64,000 nucleotides of DNA from Pratylenchus scribneri (Eukaryota; Nematoda; Chromadorea; Rhabditida; Pratylenchidae), in contig JAQSEB010000019.1 of NCBI GenBank assembly GCA_030063045.1, positions 1,240,001 to 1,304,000 on the forward strand, in the 5' to 3' direction. Position 1 is the stretch's first letter; every line of letters starts with the position of its first letter. Of the stretch, positions 47,083 to 58,479 are shown in pieces. Under the pieces are notes generated by a model that did not search any database, was not told where the DNA came from, and saw only the letters and a list, made by a program, of their open reading frames with translations. A program made the position numbers and the translations under genes.

Positions 47083-48432
47083 TTACAAACTTTTATTGAA
47101 TATTATTTTATATCGATTGAAAATTTGAATAAAAATTTTGGCAACCATTTCCGGATTATCTTCATGGACCTGAAAAAAAAGGAAATTTAACTTATTAATA
47201 ATTCAAAATCAAACCGCATGGCCGACTTTGTGCAATACTTCGCATTGGAATTTGCCTTTCATTTGACCAGTCTAAATTTAATTTAAATTTATTTTAAATA
47301 ATTTAATTCACTCACCAATAATTCCCGGTCCAGCCTATCCACATTTGCTAATATCAACACTTTGACCGGTTCACATTGTAAAAATAATTTTGAGAGTCCT
47401 TGGAACCATCCATGCCAAAATGATTCTGTACTAATTGACCCAAAACAATCGGCAAAAATCAATCGAAAATATTACCAAAATAAATTTGTCCTCCATCGGT
47501 AGATTTTCTAAAAATTGATTATTTTTTCAAATTTTAACATTTCTTTAAACCTGGCCATTGGAACCATCCTCACAGGGAATCAACCTTGATGGCATTGAAA
47601 CTAAAAAATAATTTAAAAGTTATTTATTTTAAAATTTACTTCTTGCTGAACGCAAATTCGAAGTAACTTTTGTCTTCACACACCATTCAATCGCTTTTTC
47701 CACTGATGTAAATGATTGCGGCCGACTCCGTAAAAAATGTTGCATTAGGGTCAGTGAAGCCATCGCCGACCCTTCGACCACATCAATCGCCGAAACAACC
47801 AATAAATTTGGTAAAGAATTTGAATTGGCAATTCGGATGGCCAATGCACCGCCCATACTAAATTTTGTGATTATTTGAATGTATTTTAATAAAAATGTTT
47901 ACCTATGACCAATCAAAATCATTGGAGGCGGTTTTTCACGCTCGCCATATAAATGGAAATAAATTGCACAAATTATCACTAAAATAATTAATAAATGGGA
48001 ATTAAATAAAATAAAAATACGCGATTAATCGGTCCGCAGACATATCCTGCTTGTCGGACACTATTGTTTCACCCTTAAATGAAATGGATTAAATGTAAAA
48101 TCACAATTATTTACATGTTCACGCAAATCCGGAGCTAAAATTTGGCATTGAATATTTGAAGTGAGATGTTCCTATAAAATCATTTTATTTTATTGTTTTA
48201 ATTTTTCTATGCAAACCGCAAAACAGGACCACGATAAACCAGTATAACCTTAAATAAAATTAAATTAGTAGCACACAAGTAAATAAAATAAAAAACCTCC
48301 ACCATGAAGCAAATAAAATAATGGTCCTGAATCGCCTTTTAAATAAACATTGAATTTATCTTCGCCTCCATTCAGCTCCAAAAGTTCTTTCCGATCGAAA
48401 AAATCCTTCCAATTCATCGGTGTAAAATCCAT
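47083..48432 (-). CDS. ppme-1: Protein phosphatase methylesterase 1 (PPME1)
   Basis: A minus-strand alpha/beta hydrolase with about ten exons, starting MDFTPMNWKDFFDRKELLEL at 48432. Ordered blocks are GPLFYLLHGGG, YTGLSWSCFA, ILAPDLREHG, MILIGHSMGGALAIRIANS (nucleophile Ser in GHSMGG, split by an intron near 47860-47900), VSAIDVVEGSAMASLTLMQH (acid), FRLIPCEDGSNG-type linker, VLILANVDRLDRELL, GQMKGKFQCEVLHKVGHAVH with EDNPEMV (catalytic His in GHAVHED), and the end IFNRYKIIFNKSL. DVVEGSAM and HAVHED are specific to PPME1, which removes the C-terminal methyl ester from PP2A catalytic subunit. Its stop is 79 bases from the last unc-64 stop, tail to tail. Confidence 0.9.
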
Positions 48433-48851
48433 CTTGATTTGATATTCAATAAACAATAATTGTTTTATAAGTTTAAGGAATTCTTCAAAACAGAAAATCC
48501 GATCCGAATACGATCGAAAAAAGAGCATTTAGTTAAACATTTAAATAAACGCAATTCCATTTCACATTATATTTTCAGCCAGAGAAGAAGGGAATTTTTT
48601 AGTGTTTTTTTTTCTTTCCGATCCGATCCACGGATCACCCCTCCATTCATTGTTCTTATTCTGCAATCCGGAAGAATTTATAAATTGGAGTGGAATGGAA
48701 TATAACGAAATTTTTAAATAGAATTTATTCATTTTACATCTCAAAATTGCAGACAATTTATTTAATTTTCATATTAATTTAGAGGAAAGTCATCAATTAA
48801 TTATTTTATTCATTCATTTTTCATTTCATTATAATTTACAAGACAAAAAGA

Positions 48852-50284
48852 ATGGCCGAATTTCCAATCAGTATCGAAGATGCAAATAAAGAAATTAAGG
48901 CGTTGATTTCTGAGAAAGGTTTGGATGTTATAACGTCAAAAATGATCCGGAAGCATTTGGAGGCGAAATTTAAATGCGATTTTGAAGAGCATAAATCCAA
49001 ATTGGACGTTCAAATAGAGGTAATTATTTTTAATTTAATTGTGTAATTTTTTATTCAAAATTTAGTCATGCATTATGGAAATGGCGAATGAAGAGAAAAA
49101 GGTCACTAAAGCAGCTAAAAAGGAAAAGAAGGAAGTGATTGAAAAAGAAGAAATGAAGAAAGAGAGGTCCCCTTCAACAGCTTCATCGGATTCGGAAGCG
49201 GAAGAAGATGGCTTATCAAAAATTAAAATCAACAAAAATGATGTTATCAATTCTACTTCATTAACAAATGCCAACAAATCATCAAAAAGTGCAGAGAAAA
49301 GAAAAGCCAGTGCCAAAAATGTGGATGCCTCCGAGGATGATATGGCAACGGCAATCAAACGAAGACGTTCAAATGCGGTTATTCCAAAGAAGAAGGATAA
49401 ACAGGCGGCCAAAACCAAGGAAAAGTCGACTAAAAACAAAGGGAAAGGTGGTGGTGGAATGTTTACAAAGTTAGTTTTTGACATTTTATGAATAATTCAA
49501 TTAAATTATTTTAAGTATGTGCGCATTATCACCAGAATTGGCCACATTGCTTGGGAGGCGGTATTCTCGTCGTTCGGATGTGGTCAAAGAAATGTGGAAT
49601 TATTTGCGAGCGAATAATCTGCAGGACCCGAAAAATAAGCAATTTTATTATTTGGATGAACCATTGAAGAAGATTTTTGGCAAAGGCGCAAAACGGATCA
49701 AAGCATTTGGGATGATGGGCAAATTGAAGTGTCATGTGAAGGATATTCGGAATTTGGATGAGGTAAATTGGTGTAAATATTATTAAATAATTGAATTCAT
49801 TTTAGGCAACAAGACAAATTGCGGAGGCAGAAATTGCCGAAATGTTGGCGGCCAATGAAGGCGAATCCGAAGAGGCAACAAATGAATCTACGGTTAATTC
49901 AAAAGTGTTATTTAATAATAAATTTTTTAATAGTCCGGACAGCAATTGGATGAAGATGATGACGATGAAGATGAATCAGTGGATTCGGATGTGGACCAGC
50001 AAGATGATGAATCCAATGTAAAATATAATTTTTTTTTTATTTAGTTATTTTATAATAAATTATTTTTATAGGAACCATCATCGGAAGTTAAGGTCGACGC
50101 CGATGAGAGCAACATTTCCTACGCAAAATCGGAAGAATTGGACGAAAAACAACCATCAACTTCAACGTCGGCATATCAACAAGAGGAGGGAAGAGTGGAT
50201 GAGCAGAATGGTGGCGGACAGGACTCTTCCGACTCATCTTCCGAATCGGAGACTTCTTCAGATGACTCCGGACATGATTTTTAG
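48852..50284 (+). CDS. SWIB/MDM2-domain nuclear protein with DEK-C-like N-terminus
   Basis: The gene starts MAEFPISIEDANKEIKALIS at 48852. The N-terminal 55 residues (LDVITSKMIRKHLEAKFKCD) resemble a DEK-C fold. A Lys/Glu/Ser-rich disordered middle (49075-49460) carries nuclear-localisation-like KRRRSNAVIPKKKDK. The SWIB domain follows at 49516-49760: CALSPELATLLGRRYSRRSD, VVKEMWNYLRANNLQDPKNK and YLDEPLKKIFGKGAKRIKAF. The acidic tail (LDEDDDDEDESVDSDVDQQD; SSDSSSESETSSDDSGHDF) ends at 50284. DEK-C plus SWIB is the layout of UAF30/TRI1-type chromatin or Pol I factors. Joins at 49792-50070 pick the frame that reads through the acidic tail. Confidence 0.88.
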
Positions 50285-50387
50285 TGGATATTTGCAATGA
50301 CAATACGGGCGAAAATATTAAATTAAAGCGGAAAAATTCCAATCTTCCATTTTATTATTTTTGTAATGCAATCAAATTCAATAAAGA

Positions 50388-50654
50388 ATGAATCAGAGAA
50401 TAGGACGAGCCTTCCCATTAATCAAAATAATTAATTATTTTATTGTTTTGTTCGCTGTTCAATCCACCACCCAAATTGATGACCATCTCGTCCCCCTCCC
50501 TCCCTTCCTTCCTTCATCTCCTCTGATACTCCAAAACTCGCTTCCATCATCCACCTTAAATTCAATTCCTTCTACGGATTTATTTTTCGCCAATCTCGAT
50601 AAAATTTTGCAATCGCCAATTTTGAACAAAATTTTATTTAAAATTTTGAATTGA
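50388..50654 (+). CDS. Possible small secreted protein, 88 residues
   Basis: A single-exon ORF 104 bases after the SWIB gene and 80 bases before the next gene. The N-terminus MNQRIGRAFPLIKIINYFIV followed by LFAVQSTTQ looks like a signal peptide. The remainder is Pro/Ser/Leu-rich with no Cys and no domain. Tight same-strand spacing on both sides would suit an operon member or a 3' UTR artefact. It is unrecognised. Confidence 0.27.
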   Translation: MNQRIGRAFPLIKIINYFIVLFAVQSTTQIDDHLVPLPPFLPSSPLILQNSLPSSTLNSIPSTDLFFANLDKILQSPILNKILFKILN

Positions 50655-50736
50655 ATATTTTATTTAAATACTTTTTTTATAATTTTTAATTATTTTTTAA
50701 TTTAATAATTAATTTAGGAAATTAAATACATCGAAA

Positions 50737-51918
50737 ATGGACTTCATAAACACGGCTTTGAGCAGACATTTCAATGAATTGTCCAAACATTCTAATTCCA
50801 CTCAAGTTTGTTTTTTTTTCTAATTTTATCATAAAAATCAATAAGGGAAATGCTTAAAATGAATGGTTTAGCATCCCCAAACCATTATCCAATCGTTAAA
50901 TCTCATCCAATTGCATTGTTTGATAGTCATTTGGCATAGGTTTAACCAATTTTAAATTGGTTTTGAACCAAAAACCGCAAGATGTTTAAACGGTTTAAAA
51001 CCCTTAATTCATTTATCAAACCAAAAACCATGACAAATTATATATCAATCGACGCATCATCTTGATGAGATCTATCGATTGGATAAGGTTGGGGGTTTAA
51101 GACAAACCATCGAACTTTGAACCGGTTTAGGGGGTTTAGGACAAACCACTTATCACTGTACCGTTTTAATTTTTTTGCCATTTTCAATACTTTTTAGCCA
51201 AAATAAACTACTTCCCATTCAATAATTTTCCATCATTTTCAGCAAGGTCTAACTCCAATTAATCCAAATGTCACCAGTCGGGAATATCGAGGCGAAGGAT
51301 TTGAAGGCGATGGGACCGCGGCGGTGGAACATCAACAAGTCCAAAATGATCCAATAAATTGGCATCCGGCCCCGGACTTCCTCCAATTAGAATCAACAAT
51401 GGTTGCATATTCCTTTGTCATTTCCAATTTTGGTGCGGCTGAAAATGGTGCGGAATACCAAAAACTCGTCGACAACATTTCCAAACAATTGAAGGCCCAT
51501 ATCCAAAATGCAAGTCAACTGATTGCGGCAAATGAAAAAATCGCAAAGTTTGAACAGGACACCGAGGTTAATTCAAAAATAATTTTAATTAATTTAATTT
51601 AAAAAAGGAACTCATTCGCCTGGCAATTGGTCGAACTCAATTGTTGATCAACAAGCGAATCAAACAATTCATTGACCATTTGGATCAATACATTGTAAAT
51701 TTATTTTGGCCATAAAAATAAATAATAATCAATAATTTTTGCAGCATCCAATTCCAAAGAAGAAGCCAACAAAATTGGAGGATTTGCACGGTCTCTGGGC
51801 ACTGATCGAAATGCAAATGGAGAATATTCGAACACTTTGGACATCCGTGGAACAATGCCGTCTGGCCAATTGGAAATATGCCACTCCAAGGAAGGAGAAG
51901 AACAACAACAAAGTTTGA
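50737..51918 (+). CDS. GKAP/DLGAP-domain protein
   Basis: Four exons start MDFINTALSRHFNELSKHSN at 50737 and end RKEKNNNKV at 51918. After a polar N-terminus (TPINPNVTSREYRGEGFEGD), the last 200 residues have the DLGAP C-terminal pattern: WHPAPDFLQLESTMVAY, LIRLAIGRTQLLINKRIKQF (DLGAP: IRAAIGKSQLLMKKKFQQF type), LDQYIHP, KPTKLEDLHGLWALIEMQME (PTAQDLAGFWDMLQLSIE type) and WTSVEQCRLANW. Vertebrate DLGAPs link PSD-95 to Shank at synapses; the related HURP/DLGAP5 is mitotic. This protein is much shorter than vertebrate DLGAPs and has no obvious GK-binding repeats, so which branch it belongs to is open. Intron 1 (50804-51240) is unusually long for this window and holds a degenerate repeat. Confidence 0.65.
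50860..51180. repeat. Degenerate inverted-repeat element in DLGAP-like intron 1
   Basis: The stretch is built from GGTTTA/TAAACC words: ATGGTTTAGCATCCCCAAAC, GGTTTTGAACCAAAAACC and GGGGGTTTAGGACAAACCAC occur in both orientations, giving an imperfect foldback. A related patch, equally degenerate, lies at about 52415-52650 before rab-33. It is most likely an old MITE family; no target duplication was found. Confidence 0.45.
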
Positions 51919-52414
51919 TCCGGCCAATGAATGTCAGTCAATTTGCGCATAATAGAACATAAACCACAATCCATTCATCAACACTACCTTTCTGCTTGTC
52001 TTTCTATTCATTCGACTCATTTATTTCCTTCTAATTTTTGTGCCTTAATCCGTCATTAATCTTTGTGCCTGGCAATAGATGAATATTTACTATTTAAAAT
52101 TTTTGAATCATTTATAAATGACCTCCGTTGTCTGTTTATTTAAACAAATTGAATCGAATAAATATTTTACTCATAATTTTTTAATTAATAAATCAAATCG
52201 ATTGAACCGAATTTAATGATTTTTGTAAATTTAAATTTATTCTTCAATTATTAAATCAAAAAAGGATGAATTCGATTGTGTCCACTGTAGAATATAGGCC
52301 ACAGCAACAACAACAACAAAGCAATTCATCAACAACGGTGGCTGAAATAAACGATGGCAAAAATGATAATAACAGGTTATACGGATAGTTGGGATATTTT
52401 TTAATTTGGCGAAA

Positions 52415-52650
52415 AGGTTATAGCGGTTCAATGGTTGTTCTAAACCCCCAAAGTCCAAACCCTATTATCCAATCGATGTCTCGTCAAGAATTGATTGAGA
52501 TTTGAACCGTCTTCCGTTTAATTTGGTTGAACACAAGCCAAAACATTGACAAACGATGCTTCTCATTGAGAATCTATTAATTGGATTTAATGGTTTGAGG
52601 GTCCAACATAATGTAAACCAAAACCATTGAACCGTTAAACTTTTCGCCAC
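52415..52650. repeat. Degenerate inverted-repeat element upstream of rab-33
   Basis: The left side carries AAAAGGTTATAGCGGTTCAA followed by TGGTTGTTCTAAACCCCCAA. The right side carries GGTTTGAGGGTCCAACATAA and later ACCATTGAACCGTTAAACTT, an imperfect inverse. The vocabulary is shared with the 50860-51180 element. Confidence 0.45.
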
Positions 52651-52752
52651 TTCCTTTTATTGGTTTTTCCACCAAATTAAAAATTTTCCATTTTTTACAT
52701 GAATTATAAAAACTTTTATTTAATTTATCTTTGGTTAAGGTCAATAGAATCA

Positions 52753-53678
52753 ATGCCACCGGCAGTGAAGAAACCAGCACCACCCACCAAAATGGCAGCA
52801 CAATTTGCAACCAAAGGAATTGGCGGCTACAAATCAAAACGTGTTTTTAAAGTAATTTTGGGGTGGAATATTTTACACAATAATTACCCTAAAATTTAGG
52901 TAATAATAATCGGGGATGCGGGCGTTGGCAAAACATGTTTGAGCTATCGATTTTGTAATGGCCGCTTCCCGGGTGCCACCGAGGCCACAATTGGCGTTGA
53001 TTTTCGGGAACGATCACTGGTCTTGGAGGATGAGCTGATTCGAGTTCAATTGGTTTGAATTATTAATAATTCAATTTAAATTAATAATTTTAAGTGGGAT
53101 ACGGCTGGACAAGAAAGGTACAGGCAATCGATTGTGGCCCATTATTATCGGAATGTCAACGCCGTTGGTCAATATTTTTTTTTAATTATATTCCAAACAA
53201 TTTTGTTCATTTTAGTATTCGTTTACGATGTGAACAATTATCAATCATTCAAATCGCTGCCAGCTTGGATTGCCGAATGCAAAAGGCATGCACTGAATTC
53301 GGGCGATGATACACCGCACATTTTGATTGGCAATAAATGTGATTTATCGACGGAAATGGCCAAAAATGAACAACAAAGAGTAAAAACGGATGAGGCACAG
53401 GTTTTGAGTTTTTTGGGATTATTTTGAGAATACGTATTTTTAAGATTTTTGCGGATGAGAATGATATGGCCCTTTTTGAGACATCGGCATTGTCCGACTC
53501 CGAAGCTGACCATGTTGAGTCAATTTTCATGACTTTGGTGCATAAATTGCGTCATTCAAAGCCAATGCATGTCCAATCGACGGAGGAGCGGAGTAAACGG
53601 GAACAGCAGAAAATTTTATTGAAGGCGGATGAGGCGGCCAAATTTAGGGAAGAGGAGGAAGCCGGAATGTGTTGTTAA
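52753..53678 (+). CDS. rab-33: Rab GTPase RAB-33
   Basis: Five exons begin [20 protein letters not shown] at 52753. The G-domain motifs are [20 protein letters not shown] (P-loop), [20 protein letters not shown] (switch I; the GVDFRER effector is diagnostic of Rab33), [20 protein letters not shown] (switch II), IGNKCDLS (NKxD) and FETSALS. The C-terminus ends MCC, a double-Cys prenylation site. RAB33 acts in Golgi-ER retrograde traffic and autophagy through ATG16L1. Introns have standard GT-AG borders. The N-terminal Lys/Pro extension of about 35 residues precedes the fold. Confidence 0.94.
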
Positions 53679-54309
53679 ATTATGATCATGGATGGTTTAT
53701 TTTATATTTATTTATTGTGTTGTTCTTTTTCATTTATATATGTACACGATATTTTACTTTTTTTGTGATAAATTTGTCTTATGTTGTTAGGTGGAGGTTT
53801 TGATATTTTTTGGATTGATTTATAAAAACGGCAACGAAACTATTTACACCCCGGCCCGGGAGACGATTTTCCTGGAACGGGGGATTCAGTTTTTCGGGGG
53901 TGATGATTAAAATTACGGGGAAGAAGAAAAAACCATAGAGGAAACCCTTACCCATTTTTGCTTTCGAAGCCCGATGGCACTATATTAAACTAACAAATTT
54001 GTGTACTTAATTTTTTAATTTTCCTCTTTAAAAGACATGAAACATCATTTTATTAATTTATTTGAATTTAATGAGACCAATGACCAACAAAAAATTTACA
54101 TAAAAAAAAACAATTTTGAGCCAAATATGTTTCATTCGGGGGAAAATATTGCTTTTAAACAATTTCGGATTTGGGGAGAGAATAAAATAAACAAATGAAT
54201 GAATGAATGAAGTATTGCTATTTAGGATGAATGGGACTGGGTGCACTTTTCATCAATATTTATGGCCAATTATTTTGCTGGTTCTTCCCATCAATGTCCG
54301 TCCAATTCA
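53679..54309. other. Intergenic, convergent 3' flanks
   Basis: 3' flanks of rab-33 and the PDZ gene. A GC patch with CCCGGCCCGGGAG at about 53851-53863 interrupts AT-rich DNA. No gene seen. Confidence 0.45.
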
Positions 54310-55159
54310 TCATTTCCACCAAGTGCCTTCGTTGATGCGATTGTAGCCAATGTAAGCAATCAGCGAGAGTGCCACCGCCCCAACAACAACGACGGCAATT
54401 TCGGTCAATTGAGATGGACTGTAAATAATGTTTCCACTCACAATAAATATTAATAAATTTAAATACTATCTGTGTGCGACATTCCCAGTTGGTATCGAAT
54501 GGTGACTTGCATTAAGAGTCTAAAAATGATTAATAAATAAACCAAACCCTTTTTTACATTTCATCACTAACCGAAGCTTGTGATTGTGATGGTCCAGTCT
54601 GGATGGTGGATTCAATGGTGTTGCGTTCATGTATGCTGTCGAAACCCTTAAAAATAAGTTTAAAAAGAGAATTGTTCACTAAAATAAACCATAGCGATTG
54701 ATCGTTCCGCATTTGCCTCAATTGTGAATACGCATTGTCCTTGCAATTTTTTGAGCAATTCAACCGCCTCGTCATGCGTAATTGCGTCCATCGATGTGTC
54801 ATTAACCTTGAAAAATCACATTGAATTGATTTAAATTCAAAAAAACGCACAGAAATGATTCGATCGCCAGCATTGATTTGACCCTCGAGTTCGGCGTTTC
54901 GAACGTGGCAAATGAAAATTCCATCATGTCCTGGGATGTAGGGACCATCCGTACCTCCGACAATATTGAATCCAAAACCTGAATATTAACAATTAAATTT
55001 TGATTTGGCATAAAATCATTAATAACCGTTTGTTTCGTCTTTTGTTATTGTGATCATCCGAACACCCAGATTTACCACATTTCGCGGATGAAGAGTGTTT
55101 GCAGAACTTGCACTAGTGTTGGAGATTGAAGAAGCAATTTGATCGGCTTCACTCATCAT
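54310..55159 (-). CDS. Tail-anchored PDZ protein (SYNJ2BP/OMP25-like)
   Basis: The minus-strand gene starts MMSEADQIASSISNTSASSA at 55159. One PDZ domain follows: VRMITITKDE, GFGFNIVGGTDGPYIPGHDG (GFNIVGG carboxylate loop), IFICHVRNAELEGQINAGDR, IISVNDTSMDAITHDEAVEL and LLKKLQGQCVFTIEA. A polar linker then leads to a C-terminal membrane helix (LTEIAVVVVGAVALSLIAYI) and a short basic end, GYNRINEGTWWK. PDZ then tail anchor is the layout of mitochondrial outer-membrane synaptojanin-2-binding protein. The linker exons (54480-54640) were not fully resolved; the sequence of the tail exon (about 54440-54310) is clear. Confidence 0.82.
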
Positions 55160-55228
55160 TTTATTTGTAGAATATAATTTTTCTCTTAAATTAATCAATG
55201 TTGGGTTAAAAAGGAAAAATAATAAATA

Positions 55229-55995
55229 CTAGCTCAGGCGAACGCCCTTCGGGCGTTCTTCTGAGCTAGTCAAATTCTTCTTTCTCTAACTTATATCATT
55301 TTCTCTAAATTCTTACACCAACATTATCATTTCTCTCCAACCTCCCTTTTATCTATTACTTTATGTTATAACTCTACACTTTCCTTTTGACAAGTTGTAT
55401 GTTCAACACATGCAACTTACCCGGCAAAGTGTATTACAACCATTAACCCTTCAAATCATTCAATTGGCCATAAGTCCCCAGGTACTTTTCATAAAACCAT
55501 AAATGCTAGCTCATTTGATTGCTCTTGAAAAGGGCTTTAACTTAAGCTATAAATCTATCCATGTTACCGGCCTTACAAACAAAAGGCCATGGCACAAACA
55601 TCCCCTTCTTGTACCCAATATGTTAAATTGGCATATCTCCCCAAAATCTTTAATTACAACAATGATTCTCATACCAATCGATTACTCTTGAAAAGAGCTT
55701 TAACTTGAGCTATAAATCAATCCATGTTACCGGCCTTACAAACAAAATGCCATGGCATAATTCCTTCCGCCAGCCAGCCCTCCCTCCACCATCCTTTCAA
55801 CTTACTCTCTTCCTAATTTCCTTTTCTCTGTTTCAATATTAAGCACAGTCTACATCTCTCTCTCTCGCTTTCTCTCTCCCCCCCCCCCCCCAGCAGCAGA
55901 CCAATCCTTTTCCCTTCCTCCTTCTTTTCCCCCTTTGTTAGAGAAAAATCGAAATAGTGTGTAACATCCAAGATATTCTAAAATTATATATAGGA
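55229..55995 (-). mobile_element. Short non-autonomous Helitron-like element (copy B)
   Basis: On the minus strand it begins A|TCCTATATATAATTTTAG (5' end at 55995) and ends CTAG|T at 55229, preceded by an 8-bp stem hairpin (GAACGCCC, loop GAA, GGGCGTTC) seven bases before CTAG. A 5' TC, a terminal hairpin, 3' CTRR and insertion between A and T are the Helitron hallmarks. Its first half (55730-55995) duplicates 58480-58739. It sits exactly at the point where the neighbouring Helitron-type ORF breaks off. Confidence 0.65.
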
Positions 55996-56669
55996 TTATC
56001 AATTGCTCTGTGCTGTTCTAATCTCATATCTCTATCTTGATCTGTTTCATTTGCTATTCGATTTCTATCATAATTTCTCTGTTTTTCAAGTCTCAATCTT
56101 TTCTGCTGTTCAGTTTCATTTGCTCTTTGCTTTCTTTTTCTTTCTGCTGGTGTGATTCTTCTTGCTTTTCTTGTGGTAATACTTGAAACAATACTTTGTG
56201 TATCTTGATCTGTATCTAAGTCAATTTCTAAATCTAATCCTAAAGAAATGTCCATTTGCTCTATTTCTAATTGATTTGATGTGCCAGATGGGCCAGTCTG
56301 ATAATCGAACATTTCATTATCTAAATCATTTTCATAATCAAAAGCTAATCCAGAATCTACTGGCACTTGTTGCAATCCAATTTGATTTGACGACCCAGCA
56401 GATGTGCCAGGTTGCTGATCATCTCTAATCAATACACTTCTTCTATTATTCATTTCGCTTTCATCAACAAACCATCTTGTTCTATTAACATATCTATTTT
56501 CTTGAACTGGATCTGTATCTAAATCATTTTGAAAACTTGGATTTTGATTTGGGCTTGAGCCCTGGGAGGTTCCAACTCCCCTATTATCTTGAACTGAATC
56601 ATTATCTTGAACTAAATCATCTGCTGCTTCCGTTTTCCGTCGTCGTCGTTGTTGCATTTGTCGCTGCAT
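55996..56669 (-). pseudogene. Truncated N-terminal ORF of a Helitron-type protein
   Basis: The ORF starts MQRQMQQRRRRKTEAADDLV at 56669 and runs without a stop to 55996. The first two thirds are acidic, Asp/Asn/Gln-rich and low complexity. The end is the basic repeat RKQRANETEQQKRLRLEKQR followed by NYDRNRIANETDQDRDMRLE, the RxNET..Q...RL pattern common at the N-terminus of Helitron-like and related transposon proteins. It breaks at HRAIDN, where the TC end of the adjoining element begins, so the helicase part is missing. The frame then reads on by chance into the leader of the other copy. Confidence 0.55.
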
Positions 56670-57464
56670 TGTAATTATGGATAGGTCTAGGACAGCGAAA
56701 TGGAGAAAAACCACTCCTTTTATACCTCTCTCTTCAATTATTTTCAATGAGATACACTGCACATTTTTCATTTTAATCGCCCAATATATCTCTTACTTTT
56801 CTCTAGCTTCTTTTCCTCTCTATTTAACTCTATTTCTCTTCCCTTTTATCTATTACTTTGTTATAACTCTACACTTTCCCTTTGACAAATTGTATGTTCA
56901 AAACATACATCTTACCCAGACTTTCCACCGACAAGTTGTATGTTCAAGACATACACCTTACCCATACTTTTCTTGGGCAAAGTGTATTCCAACCATTAAC
57001 CCTTCAAATCATTCAATTGGCCATAAGTCCCCAGCCACTTTTCTTAAAACCATAAATGCTAGCTCATTTGATTGCTCTAGAAAAGTGCTTTAACTTGAGC
57101 TATAAATCTCTCCATGTTACCGGCCTTACAAACAAAATGCCATGACACAAACATTTCCCTTCTTCGTGTACCCAATATACTCAAATGGCCATAAATCTTA
57201 AACTAACCAACAAAAAACAATGATTCTCATACCATTCGATTACACTTGAAATGATCTTTAACATGAACTATAAATCTATCCATGTTACCGGCCTTCTAAA
57301 CAAAATGCCATGGCACAAACATTCCCCTTCTTCATGTACCCAATATAGTCAAATGATCATAAATCTTCAACATTCTGACATACAACAATGTTTCTCATAC
57401 CATTCGATTACTCTTGAAAAGAGCTTTAACTTGAGCTATAAATCTATCCATGTTACCGGTCTTA

Positions 57465-58479
57465 CCCCTCGGTCACAATAGGGCGTTTTCCGCTCACCGC
57501 GACGGAATACCTATGTCACATTAACAGCGGAAAACGCCGAACTTTTCTCCGTCGAACGGAAAAACGCATTCCGCCGCGTTTTCTCTATTGACCACCCCAG
57601 CAGAAACGCCGAGCGTTTTCGGTCGAACGGAAAAAAGCTCTCCGCCGAGCGTTTTTTTATTGTGACCAGTCCAGCGGATTGAGACAGCGGAAAAACGCCC
57701 GACGTTTTTCCGCCGATCGGGTTTTCCGCTGATGCTGGTCACAGTAGAGCGATTTTGGCCTTTTTTTCCGTCGAACCGAAAACGCCGGCAATTCAAATAA
57801 TTTGAATTTTTCCGTCCTCCGCCGAGCGGAATTCCTTGTATTTTGCCCAAAAACCCTAGACTAGACATTTTTAAAAATAAATAAAAAATATTAAAAAATT
57901 TTATAAGCTTTCCAAATCAATTCCATCCTATGTAAAAAACTCTGCTCTATTCAATGATATAAGAATTTATTTATTTGGATGAGGAAAAACATTATTTATG
58001 AAGATGCAAAATATAAATCATATAAATTTTTATATTTTCATTTAATTTTTATATCATTAAAAAGAGGAAATTTTTCTGAATAAGATATACCTGATTTTAG
58101 ATTTTTATTAAATTTTTGAAATTTTAAAATAATTTTCAAAAATAAATTTAATTTTTAATTGAAAGAGCGGAAAAACTCTCAAATTTTATTGTGACCACCT
58201 CGGCGTTTTGAGGCGACGGAATTGCATTCCAATTCCGTTCGGCGTTTTCCTGAGTGGTCACATTCAGCGGAATTTTTGATTCAGTCGCCGACAAAAAATT
58301 CCGTCCTAATTTGTGGTCACAATGATTTAGGAGAACACTGTTTATGTGACCACAAAATGGGCGGAAATTTTTTGTCGGTGACGGAATCAAAAATTCCGCT
58401 GAATGTGACCAAACTCGGCGGAAGGCCAAAACGTTTTCCGTTCTCCGCGGCGTCCTTCCGCCCTATTGTGTCCGAGGGG
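57465..58479. mobile_element. PIF/Harbinger-like non-autonomous element, 1015 bp, TTA target duplication
   Basis: The terminal inverted repeats begin CCCCTCGGTCACAATAGGGC (57465) and end with the near-complement ending CCGAGGGG (58479). TTA stands directly outside both ends (57462-57464 and 58480-58482). The uninterrupted sibling reads CCTTACAAAC at 55734, confirming an insertion with TTA duplicated. A 3-bp TWA duplication is typical of PIF/Harbinger. The inside is non-coding with sub-terminal inverted blocks rich in CGGAAAA/TTTTCCG and an internal foldback at 58260-58415. Confidence 0.8.

Noticed and set aside
56677..57093. 138-codon hydrophobic plus ORF
   Set aside because: Lies in the Helitron-like leader, which is repeated elsewhere without keeping this frame.
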